A DNA stretch of 64,000 bases from an uncultured Trueperaceae bacterium (GTDB lineage: Bacteria; Deinococcota; Deinococci; Deinococcales; Trueperaceae): NCBI GenBank assembly GCA_913062675.1, contig CAJXWR010000003.1, forward strand, positions 1-64,000, given 5' to 3'. The notes beneath the pieces were generated by a model. That model did not search any database. It was given only the letters and a program-made list of their open reading frames with translations, and had not been told where the DNA came from. Below, piece by piece: positions 1 through 8,470 of this stretch (its first letter is position 1; every line of letters starts with the position of its first letter). A program made the position numbers and the translations under genes.

Positions 1-2
1 CG

Positions 3-248
3 AAGGAGCAGGGCATCGACGCGGTCGGCGCGAACTGGCGCGGCTTCTACGTGCCCGCCGGCGTGAGCGACGAGCGGTTCCAGTACTGGGCGGACGCCTT
101 CGAGCAGCTCGAAGCGTCGGGCGCCTTCGCCGAGATTCGCGAGCAGAATGGTCTTGCACCGTTCGCCCGCTTCGGTGCCGACATGGAGCAGTTCGTGCTC
201 GACCAGGTCGCCGACATCGAGGAGCTCTCCGCCCGCATCGGGCAGTAA
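3..248 (+). CDS. TctC-like tripartite tricarboxylate transporter substrate-binding protein, C-terminal fragment (truncated by window start)
   Basis: Frame-3 translation KEQGIDAVGANWRGFYVPAGVSDERFQYWADAFEQLEASGAF... resembles TctC C-termini; directly followed by TctB and TctA. Confidence 0.85.
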   Translation, partial: KEQGIDAVGANWRGFYVPAGVSDERFQYWADAFEQLEASGAFAEIREQNGLAPFARFGADMEQFVLDQVADIEELSARIGQ

Positions 249-335
249 GCGCCGGCTCGAACATCCCGTAGTCTCGTTCGCAGGGGCGCCTCGTGCGCCC
301 CTGCGTCGCAATCGGAGCCCGGAGGTTCCTGACGC

Positions 336-776
336 ATGAGCGATCGCATTGCATCGCTACTCCTCATCGCCGTCGGCGCGGTCTTCATCTACCTCGCCAC
401 GCAAATCCAGACCGCCTTCTTCAGCGACCCGCTGGGGGCACGGTGGGTTCCCATCTTCATCGGTATTTTCTTGATTGGCTCTTCCGTCGCCCTGTTCGTG
501 CAGCCTCGCTCCACCGTCGAGTGGCCGCCACGCGACACGCTGCTGCGCCTGGTCCTCACGCTCGCGGGGTTCATCGCCTATGGCTTCTTGTTGAACCCGC
601 TGGGCTTCATCGCGGCGACCACCATCGCCTTCGCGTTGTTCGCCCTGCAGTTTGGCGGTAAGCCGATTCGCGCCGTGCTGGCCGGTGCCATCTTCGCGGT
701 TGCCGCCTACCTGCTGTTCTCCACCGCGCTCGACCTGTACCTGCCGACCGGTGCGTTGTTCGAGAGGTGGTTCTGA
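336..776 (+). CDS. tctB: TctB-family small membrane subunit of tripartite tricarboxylate transporter
   Basis: About 146 aa, four hydrophobic segments, located between TctC and TctA. Confidence 0.85.
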   Translation: MSDRIASLLLIAVGAVFIYLATQIQTAFFSDPLGARWVPIFIGIFLIGSSVALFVQPRSTVEWPPRDTLLRLVLTLAGFIAYGFLLNPLGFIAATTIAFALFALQFGGKPIRAVLAGAIFAVAAYLLFSTALDLYLPTGALFERWF

Positions 777-777
777 C

Positions 778-2322
778 GTGGAGGCCTTCGCTGCCCTGCT
801 CGGCGGGTTCGAAACCGCCCTCACGCTGCAGAACCTGATCTTCGTGTTCGTGGGCGTGCTGCTCGGCACGCTCATCGGCATGCTGCCCGGCATCGGGCCC
901 ATCAACGGCATCGCCATCCTCATTCCCATCACCTTCGCGCTGGATTTGAACCCGACCACGATGCTCATCCTGTTCGCCGGCATCTACTACGGGTCGCAGT
1001 ACGGCAATTCGATCAGCGCAATCCTCTTGAACGTCCCCGGCACCGCCTCGTCGGTCGCCACGACGCTCGATGGGTACGAGATGGCGAAGCGTGGGAGGGC
1101 CGGACCCGCCCTCGCCATGTCCGCCATCGCCTCGTTCATCGGGGGCACCCTCTCCATCTTCGGGCTGGTGTTCCTCGCACCCGCCCTCGCCCAGTTCGCC
1201 ATTCGCTTCGGGCCGGCGGAGTACTTCGTGTTGATCGTCTTCACCTTCACCACCATCTCCGCCCTCACCGGCAAGTACTTCGTGAAGGGCCTCATCGCCA
1301 CCGGCATCGGCCTCGTCCTCGCCACCATCGGGCTCGACCCGGGCACCGGCGTGCCGCGCTTCACGTTCGGTCAACTGCCGCTCTACGACGGCATCGACTT
1401 CGTGTCCGCCACGATCGGTTTGTTCGCCGTGGCGGAGGTGTTCCAACTCCTCGAGCAAAGCCGCGTGGGGGGTGAGGTGCGCACGAAGATTGGGCGCGCC
1501 ATGGTGAGCGTCAAGGAGTTCTGGGAGAGCTTCTGGGTGATGATTCGCAGTGCACTCACCGGCTTCCTGGTCGGCACCCTGCCGGGTGCGGGCGCGACCA
1601 TTGCATCGTTCCTTGCCTACAGCAACGAGCAACGCTGGGTCGACAAGGAAGGCAGTTTCGGTCAGGGAGACGTGCGCGGCGTCGCTGCACCCGAAGCGGC
1701 AAACAACGCGTCGGTCTCCGGCGCGATGATTCCCCTCCTCACGCTTGGCGTTCCCGGGAGCGGGACGACCGCAGTCATGCTCGCCGCGCTCCTTGCGTTA
1801 AACCTGAATCCTGGGCCGCTCTTCATTCAGCAGCAGCCTGACCTCTTCTGGGGCCTCATCGCCTCGATGTACATCGGCAACGTCATGCTGCTCGTGTTGA
1901 ACCTGCCGCTCGTCGGGTTGTTCATCCGCGTGTTGCTCATCCCACGCTGGGTGCTCGTGCCCTCCGTCGCGGTGATTGGCTACGTCGCCGTGTTCAGCGT
2001 GAACAGTTCCGTATTCGACCTGATGGTCATGACGGCGCTCGGCGTGCTCGGGTACCTGCTTCGCAAGTTGAACATTCCCGTCGCACCGGTCATCCTCGCG
2101 CTGGTTCTCGGGCCGATGATGGAAACGAACCTTCGGCGCGCCCTGTCGCTCGCGCAGGGCGACGCGACGGTGCTGGTGGGTTCCCCCATCACGATCGTCT
2201 TGTGGATCATGGTGGCCGCATCGGTCATCCTGCCCATCGTGACGCGCAAGAACCCGCTGGCGAGCGCAAGCCCTGCCGCGGAGAGTCGCGACGAGGAAGA
2301 CGCGCCGCCGCTCAACGATTGA
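778..2322 (+). CDS. tctA: TctA-family large membrane subunit of tripartite tricarboxylate transporter (GTG start at 778; upstream part of the 652 ORF overlaps tctB)
   Basis: FVGVLLGTLIGMLPGIGPINGIAILIPITFALDLNPTTMLILFAGIYYGSQYGNSISAILLNVPGTASS is the TctA signature. Confidence 0.95.
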   Translation: MEAFAALLGGFETALTLQNLIFVFVGVLLGTLIGMLPGIGPINGIAILIPITFALDLNPTTMLILFAGIYYGSQYGNSISAILLNVPGTASSVATTLDGYEMAKRGRAGPALAMSAIASFIGGTLSIFGLVFLAPALAQFAIRFGPAEYFVLIVFTFTTISALTGKYFVKGLIATGIGLVLATIGLDPGTGVPRFTFGQLPLYDGIDFVSATIGLFAVAEVFQLLEQSRVGGEVRTKIGRAMVSVKEFWESFWVMIRSALTGFLVGTLPGAGATIASFLAYSNEQRWVDKEGSFGQGDVRGVAAPEAANNASVSGAMIPLLTLGVPGSGTTAVMLAALLALNLNPGPLFIQQQPDLFWGLIASMYIGNVMLLVLNLPLVGLFIRVLLIPRWVLVPSVAVIGYVAVFSVNSSVFDLMVMTALGVLGYLLRKLNIPVAPVILALVLGPMMETNLRRALSLAQGDATVLVGSPITIVLWIMVAASVILPIVTRKNPLASASPAAESRDEEDAPPLND

Positions 2323-2339
2323 CGTCCATCCTTCCAGAA

Positions 2340-2372
2340 GTGCGCCCACCCTCCATGCGGGGGTGGGCGCAC
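2340..2372 (+). terminator. Perfect 12-bp stem-loop GTGCGCCCACCC-tccatgcgg-GGGTGGGCGCAC after tctA
   Basis: Inverted repeat read directly; no clear U-tract, so it could be a processing or attenuation hairpin. Confidence 0.6.
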
Positions 2373-2432
2373 GCCTGACCTGCCCATGAGGTCCTCGGTA
2401 TCGTGGTGCAACATCCCCTTCAGGAGACCCGC

Positions 2433-3974
2433 ATGACCGATCACGTCGTCACCGTTCACCCCTCCACCGCCGCCCTGCCGCGCGAAGCTCAACTCGCCTG
2501 GAAACTTGCCGAGGTGGCCCTCCACACCCGCAACGTCGAACCGGCCGTGGCCGACATGGCCGCCAATCGCCTCATCGATGATGCCGCCGTCGCCATCGCG
2601 TCCCTGCACCGCAAGCCCGTCGTGGCAGCCCGGGCGCAAGCGCTGGCGCATCCACGCCCCGGGGGCGCCACGCTGTTCGGGCATGCGCCCGACGTGACGG
2701 TGCACGCCGAGTGGGCAGCTTGGGCCAACGCGGTGGCGGTCCGCGAGCTCGACTATCACGACACGTTCCTGGCTGCCGACTACGCGCACCCGGGGGACGC
2801 CATTCCGCCCCTGCTTGCCGTCGCGCAGCAGATGGGCTGCGATGGGGCCGCCTTGCAGCGCGGCATCGTGGCGGCGTACGAGGTGCACGTCGCCCTCGTG
2901 AAGGCCATCTGCCTGCACTGCCACAAGATCGACCACATGGCGCACCTTTGTCCCGCCACCACCGCCGGCATCGCCGCCATGCTCGACCTGGACGTAGCGA
3001 CCACGTACCAGGCGATCAACCAGGCGGTCCATGTGGCGTTCAGTACGCGGCAGTCACGCAAGGGCGAAATCAGCAGCTGGAAGGCGTACGTGCCCGGCCA
3101 CTCCGCCCTGCTGGCCGTCACGGCCGTCGATCGCGCCATGCGCGGTGAGGCGGCGCCCACCCCCATCTACGAGGGGGAGGACAGCGTGATCGCGTGGCTG
3201 CTCGATGGGCCCGACGCGCGGTACGTCGTTTCCCTCCCCGAGGCCGACGAGCCGCGACGCGCAATGCTCGAAACCTACACGAAGGCGCACTCGGCGGAGT
3301 ATCAGGCGCAGGCGTTCATCGACCTTGCGTTCGACGTGCGGCAGCGCCTCCCCGGGGGTCCGGACGCCATCGACGTCGACGCCATCGACGACATCGTCGT
3401 GACGACGAGTCACCACACGCACACCGTGATTGGTACCGGCGCGAACGACCCACAAAAGTTCGATCCCAAGGCGACACGGGAGACGCTCGACCACAGCCTC
3501 ATGTACATCATGGCGGTCGCGTTGCAGGACGGGCGCTGGCACCACGTGGACAGCTACACACCTGAACGAGCCGCACGGCCCGACACGGTGGCCCTGTGGC
3601 GCAAGATTCGGACCGAGGAGGACCCCGCCTGGACGGCGCGCTACCGGGCGGCCGACCCGAACGAGCGGGCGTTCGGTGGTGCCATGACCGTGCACCTCAA
3701 GAACGGAGAGACGATCCATGCGGAGCGTGCCGTGGCGGACGCGCACCCCAACGGGGCGGCGCCCTGGGTGCGCAGCGATTACCTGAACAAGTTCCGGACG
3801 CTGGCCTCGGGCATCGTCGAACCGGGTGAGCAGGACCGCTTTCTTCACCTCGCCGAACGGCTCGACACGTTGACGGCGAGCGAGGTGCAGGTATTGACGG
3901 TACGGGACGCGAGCCTCGAGGCGGAGGGTGTCCCAGCGGCGGGGGATGCACCGCGGCAGGGAATCTTCGGATGA
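2433..3974 (+). CDS. prpD: MmgE/PrpD family protein (2-methylcitrate dehydratase-like)
   Basis: RELDYHDTFLAADYAHPGDAIPPLLAVAQQMG, SRKGEISSWKAYVPGHSA; adjacent to a PrpB-like lyase. ATG at 2433 follows an AGGAG-like site. Confidence 0.88.
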   Translation: MTDHVVTVHPSTAALPREAQLAWKLAEVALHTRNVEPAVADMAANRLIDDAAVAIASLHRKPVVAARAQALAHPRPGGATLFGHAPDVTVHAEWAAWANAVAVRELDYHDTFLAADYAHPGDAIPPLLAVAQQMGCDGAALQRGIVAAYEVHVALVKAICLHCHKIDHMAHLCPATTAGIAAMLDLDVATTYQAINQAVHVAFSTRQSRKGEISSWKAYVPGHSALLAVTAVDRAMRGEAAPTPIYEGEDSVIAWLLDGPDARYVVSLPEADEPRRAMLETYTKAHSAEYQAQAFIDLAFDVRQRLPGGPDAIDVDAIDDIVVTTSHHTHTVIGTGANDPQKFDPKATRETLDHSLMYIMAVALQDGRWHHVDSYTPERAARPDTVALWRKIRTEEDPAWTARYRAADPNERAFGGAMTVHLKNGETIHAERAVADAHPNGAAPWVRSDYLNKFRTLASGIVEPGEQDRFLHLAERLDTLTASEVQVLTVRDASLEAEGVPAAGDAPRQGIFG

Positions 3975-4876
3975 TTGCATTCGAGCCGCGCGACGCGGCG
4001 GCCACCCGCCGCGCCTTCCGCGAGGCGCTCGCGAAGGGCGACGGTCCCCTGCGCCTTCCCGGCGCCCTATCCCCGCTCGTGGCGCGCGTCGTGGAGGAGA
4101 TCGGGTTCGAAGGCGTGTACCTGTCCGGCGGCGCGCTGTCCGCCGAGCTGGGGATGCCGGACGTGGGTCTTTCCACCCTGTCCGAGGTGGCGGAGCGGGC
4201 GGGCCGGATTGCGCGTGCGACGCGGCTCCCCCTCGTGGTGGATGCCGACACGGGCTTCGGGGAGGCGCTCAACGTCGTGCGCACCGTGCAGGAGCTCGAG
4301 CGTCAGGGCGTCGCGGGGTTGCACCTCGAGGATCAACGCAACCCCAAGCGGTGCGGTCACCTCGGCGGCAAGGAGCTCGTCGAGGCGAGCGAGATGGAAC
4401 GCAAACTTCGTGCTGCCGCTGGCGCACGGCAAGACGCCAACACGTTGCTGATTGCGCGAACGGACGCGCGTGCAGTGGAGGGTCTGGACGCGGCGATCGA
4501 GCGGGCGCGGGCGTACCTTGCCGCGGGCGCGGACGCGATCTTCCCGGAAGCGTTGCGGGACGAGGGTGAGTTTCGCGCCATGCGGGCCGCCATCGATGCG
4601 CCCCTGCTCGCCAACATGACCGAATTCGGCAAGTCGCCGCTTCTGTCAGGCAGCACGCTGCGTTCTCTGGGGTACGACATGGTGATCTACCCGGTGACGA
4701 CCCTGCGGCTCGCGATGGGAGCGATCGAGCGTGGCTTGCGGCAGCTCGATGGCGAGGGGAGTCAGGAGGCGCTCGTGCCGGAGATGCAGACGCGCGCGCG
4801 GCTCTACGAACTGCTTCGTTACGAGGCGCACGAGGCGGTGGATGACGCGGCGTACGGAGGTCGAAACGGCTCGTAA
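3971..4876 (+). CDS. prpB: Isocitrate lyase/PEP mutase family protein (methylisocitrate lyase-like)
   Basis: LPGALSPLVARVVEEIGFEGVYLSGGALSAELGMPDVGLSTLSEVAERAGRI, DADTGFGEALNVVRTV, HLEDQRNPKRCGHLGGKELV. Confidence 0.92.
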   Translation: MIAFEPRDAAATRRAFREALAKGDGPLRLPGALSPLVARVVEEIGFEGVYLSGGALSAELGMPDVGLSTLSEVAERAGRIARATRLPLVVDADTGFGEALNVVRTVQELERQGVAGLHLEDQRNPKRCGHLGGKELVEASEMERKLRAAAGARQDANTLLIARTDARAVEGLDAAIERARAYLAAGADAIFPEALRDEGEFRAMRAAIDAPLLANMTEFGKSPLLSGSTLRSLGYDMVIYPVTTLRLAMGAIERGLRQLDGEGSQEALVPEMQTRARLYELLRYEAHEAVDDAAYGGRNGS

Positions 4877-5087
4877 CACTCGGTTGCAGAGTGGTTGCAC
4901 GGGCCCGATGCGACGGTACGCGTCGCATACGTGATGGAACGTGCGGGTGGATGCGCAACCTGAACCGAACGACGCATAAACGCGGTAACGTAAGAAAAGC
5001 GGTTGGAATAGGATTCGCATGGCATGACGCGACACCAAGTGGGGACGCGGCCCCCTCGCGTACGGCACGTCGGAAGGGGAGCGAGGC

Positions 5088-6290
5088 GTGAGCCAACCGG
5101 AAAAACGTCGTCGTGAATCTGCATACTCCGTCATCCCGGACCCCTCCATCCGACCCATCGGGACCGCACCGAGCGCCTTCCTCACCTCCCTTCGCGCCAG
5201 CCTCCCTCCCGGCAGTACCACCATGCGCGAGGACGGACGCGTCCTCACCTGGCGACCGCATCGCCTCGCCGTCGAGGTTCACGCCGGCCTCTACGACACG
5301 CCTGCCGGACCCACGCACATCGTCGAGAGCCACGTACCCATTGCACAAAACGTAGGGGACCGCACGTACCTCGCGATGCTCGCGCTGTATGTCCGCCGAC
5401 TCGATCCGATCGGCACGCTCGCACTCGATGACGCCGGGCAGCTCGCCTCCCACGTTCGAATGTTCTTAAGCCAGGAACACTTCACGCCCAGCGAGCGCGA
5501 CGACGCCGCGTGCAGCATTCTGGCGACGCAAACGCTCCACGCCGAACTCCTCGAGCGCGACGGGGTGCTTGCGGGCCTGCTGTCACTCGACGATCTCCCT
5601 TCCACCTCCATCGCTGGGACGTACGGACCTCAGGATCGGCCGGACAGCCTGTTCAGCGCCAACGCGGAACTCGCGCAGCGCGGGATGCAAGCGCTCAGCA
5701 TGGTGACGCTCGAGGGAAGCAGCAAGCTTGGCCCGTGGTTCGTGGGAACGCGGCAAGACGAGTTGCTGTCCGACCGCATGCAGCAAGGGTGGCAGCGCCT
5801 ACCCAATCGTGACCAGCATGGCGTGCGTCTCGTGGCCCCCGATTCCGTGGAGCACGTCGCCGAGATTCGCATCAACTGGGCACACCACAGCAGCCTGTTC
5901 GGCCCCGCCCTCCTGCTGGCCGTCGTGAGTCGCCTTCCCCTGGGACGACACCCCGGGAAGATGCTTCAGGAACTGAGCAGGATTCCCGACCCGTTCGCCG
6001 CTCGGGCGCGGACGGGTACCTGGCTGCCCGAATCGTGGGTTCATCCCGGTCGCGCAGGTGAACTGGCGAACACCCTGGTTCACACCCTGCATGGCAGCAG
6101 CGGCGATCCCAACGAGACGCTGCGCCTGCTCGACCTGCCCCGACAACGCATTCGCGCAGACGACCGCGCCACCTTCATCGTGGCCATGCCCACCGCGCTC
6201 GCCGCGCCAGGCGCCCTGGCCACCGTCTGGGAATGGGCGGAGGAGCACGTGGTGGACGCCGTTCAGGTTTCAGCCAGGAGTCTCAACTAA
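5088..6290 (+). CDS. Uncharacterised 400-aa protein, co-transcribed with the downstream WYL regulator
   Basis: Long ORF with GTG start and purine-rich upstream; only 1 nt separates its stop from the regulator start. No family recognised. Confidence 0.75.
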   Translation: MSQPEKRRRESAYSVIPDPSIRPIGTAPSAFLTSLRASLPPGSTTMREDGRVLTWRPHRLAVEVHAGLYDTPAGPTHIVESHVPIAQNVGDRTYLAMLALYVRRLDPIGTLALDDAGQLASHVRMFLSQEHFTPSERDDAACSILATQTLHAELLERDGVLAGLLSLDDLPSTSIAGTYGPQDRPDSLFSANAELAQRGMQALSMVTLEGSSKLGPWFVGTRQDELLSDRMQQGWQRLPNRDQHGVRLVAPDSVEHVAEIRINWAHHSSLFGPALLLAVVSRLPLGRHPGKMLQELSRIPDPFAARARTGTWLPESWVHPGRAGELANTLVHTLHGSSGDPNETLRLLDLPRQRIRADDRATFIVAMPTALAAPGALATVWEWAEEHVVDAVQVSARSLN

Positions 6291-6291
6291 G

Positions 6292-7242
6292 GTGACGCGC
6301 ACCCGCGGTAAGGCCGCACGCCTCGCCGACCTCACCGAACGGTTGCGCCTTCGCCCGCACGGGGTGGCCGAGCTTGCCGAGCGGTACGGAACGACGCGCC
6401 GCACCATCGAGCGTGACCTACAGGACTTGCGTGAGATGGGGCACGGCCTCCTGGAAGACGATCACAGGTACGCACTGCCCGACAACGGGAGTGCGCTGAA
6501 CGAAATCGAGGCGCTCGCGGTGTACAGCGCCACGCGCCTCCTCGTCCACACGGGCGTGGGGGAGCGGCATTACCGCCGCGCGCTCGAGAAACTTGCACGC
6601 CAACTTCCCGACCCGGCGCGCACCTCCCTCGTTGCTGCCGTCGACCGGCTCGAACCCGCGCCCGAGGATCGGACGCTGGACCTGGTCGCGCAGGCGTGGT
6701 TCCAGAGCCGTGTGCTGCACTGCACGTACCACGGTGCACGGAGTGGCTCCCGCAACCGCGTGGAACTCGAAACGTGGTTCTACGAGTTGAACCGCCGTAA
6801 CCTCGAGCCTTACGTGCTCGCCTACGACCGTGCGCATGCGAAGGAAGTCCGAATCTACAAGCTTTCCCGCATGCACGACGTGCGCCTCGGCGCCGACCGG
6901 TACGAAATTCCCGGCGATTTCGACCCGCATACGCATCTTGAGGGAACGTGGGGCATCGTGATTGGCGATCCGGTTCGCGTCCGCATTCGCGTCAACGCGT
7001 CGGTCGCCTTCTGGTTCCACGAGCACCGCAGCGACGAACCCACCTTCGAAATCGTGGACACCAAGGCGAACGGAGATCTCCTCGTCGACGTCATGGGGCA
7101 ACGCGCCGCAGGGGGTGACGTGCACGAACTCCTGTCGTTCCTACTCGGATGGGGGGAACGCATCGAGGTGCTCGACCCGCCCGACATTCGCGACAGGATC
7201 GCACGCGAGACGCGTGCGGCGGCCACTATGTACGACGACTGA
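6292..7242 (+). CDS. HTH + WYL-domain transcriptional regulator (GTG start at 6292)
   Basis: N-terminal HTH LAERYGTTRRTIERDLQDLREMGHGLLEDDHRYAL followed by a YxxxxGxR...LEPYVLAYD WYL-type core. Confidence 0.85.
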   Translation: MTRTRGKAARLADLTERLRLRPHGVAELAERYGTTRRTIERDLQDLREMGHGLLEDDHRYALPDNGSALNEIEALAVYSATRLLVHTGVGERHYRRALEKLARQLPDPARTSLVAAVDRLEPAPEDRTLDLVAQAWFQSRVLHCTYHGARSGSRNRVELETWFYELNRRNLEPYVLAYDRAHAKEVRIYKLSRMHDVRLGADRYEIPGDFDPHTHLEGTWGIVIGDPVRVRIRVNASVAFWFHEHRSDEPTFEIVDTKANGDLLVDVMGQRAAGGDVHELLSFLLGWGERIEVLDPPDIRDRIARETRAAATMYDD

Positions 7243-7559
7243 GGAACGTTCCTTCCAGATTCAGTCATCGCCAAGTGACATGCGTACTGTCCCCGCGACG
7301 GTAAGACCGGCGTTCCTGGTTGGAGCGATTTGGTGATCCGCATCCTCATGCCTCTCGTGTACCCAACGCACTCCGTGCTGACGGGGCACGGTGGATCCGC
7401 TAAAAATGCGGCGCAAGCCTGCGCACGCTCCGTGGCGCCGTCGGCGTCATAGAGACCCACCGCATGGGTGGTGGGTGCAGCCTGTTTCAGCACATGCTGC
7501 GGATATGGAGCGTTGCCGGACATTTCAATGGCCGGGTGGGTGCATCCGGACAAAGGTAG

Positions 7560-7829
7560 ATTCACTCCTGCACGACCATGGCTACCCCGCGAACGAGTCG
7601 GCAATCACGGCGGTTATCAAGCTGGGTTCGAAGGCCACGGTCACAGCCAAGGCGAGCGCGAGGCGTGGACCGGCAAGAAGGACGCCAACGACGCGAAGGA
7701 TGAGTGTGGAGACCCAACTCCGATTCCGATATCATGCAGGCCAGCCGAGTGGAACCCCGACGACGAGCGCAATGCCTAGAACGACAGCGGCGTAGGGCAA
7801 GTCAAGGCGGGTAGCGATTGGAATCGCGC
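7560..7829 (-). pseudogene. Decayed DppC/NikC-like ABC permease fragment
   Basis: Reverse-strand frame reads IATRLDLPYAAVVLGIALVVGVPLGWPA*YRNRSWVSTLILRVVGVLLAGPRLALALAVTVAFEPSLITAVIADSFAG*PWSCR, resembling the DppC core but with in-frame stops. Confidence 0.5.
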
Positions 7830-7941
7830 GACGCTTAAGAATCGAGCGTCACACGGTCAAGATTTTCCGCTAGGCGAACGACGGAATCGAAGCGTTGGCA
7901 TCGAAAGCTCGATTCAATGTGCGTGGGACACCAACGACGGC

Positions 7942-7955
7942 TGGTAGCGTTACCG
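7942..7955. promoter_or_regulatory. Possible auxiliary LacI-type operator TGGTAGCGTTACCG
   Basis: 11/14 identical to the site at 40029-40042; about 218 bp upstream of the 8160 operator. Confidence 0.3.
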
Positions 7956-8111
7956 GTGCAGCGTTTGGCGCCCCACGGAGAGCCGGACCACCCCCGACCT
8001 GCGTCGGGCATGATGAAACTCGCTTTCGACCGATCGCTCGCGGTGTTGGCCGCAGCCACGGCGCTTCGTTTACGTTCTGCAACCCGGGCCGGAAGCGCGC
8101 GCCACGTCCTC

Positions 8112-8141
8112 TTGCCGATACCTGCCCGTCTCACGTACACT
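8112..8141 (+). promoter_or_regulatory. Predicted promoter TTGCCG-N18-TACACT upstream of uxaE
   Basis: Sigma70-like boxes with an operator 18 nt downstream of the -10. Confidence 0.5.
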
Positions 8142-8159
8142 CCGTGGAAATGCCGTTAT

Positions 8160-8173
8160 CGTTATCGCTAACG
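8160..8173. promoter_or_regulatory. Predicted LacI-family operator CGTTATCGCTAACG
   Basis: CGTTA-N4-TAACG inverted repeat with central CG; identical site at 15573, 12/14 match at 40029. Confidence 0.65.
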
Positions 8174-8470
8174 CTCCGGGCAAGGCCTTTCCCGGGCGCA
8201 ACCAGAGGTGGTCACGAATGATTTGGAGCACGTGGCCGCGCGCTTACGAAGCGTCCCGGAGACGTTTTGTCCTCCACCCTCCAACGCATGGCCGCTCGTT
8301 CCGAACCATCCACCGTCGCGCTGTCACAACCATCCTGGCCTCACGGCAGCGATTGCGCTGCGTAAGATCTGCACTACCCCTCGGATCTTGCACGGTGCGC
8401 ACGCGCGCGGCCGTGACCATCCGGCGCATCGATCCAAGGCTAACGAATCGAACGATATGGAGGCTCCCTC

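Noticed and set aside
607-1632. 341-aa minus-strand ORF
   Set aside because: Antisense shadow of tctA in high-GC DNA; composition is low-complexity Arg/Glu/His-rich with no recognisable domain.
5088-7242. CRISPR-Cas association for the WYL regulator
   Set aside because: No CRISPR repeats or Cas-like proteins were seen anywhere in the window.
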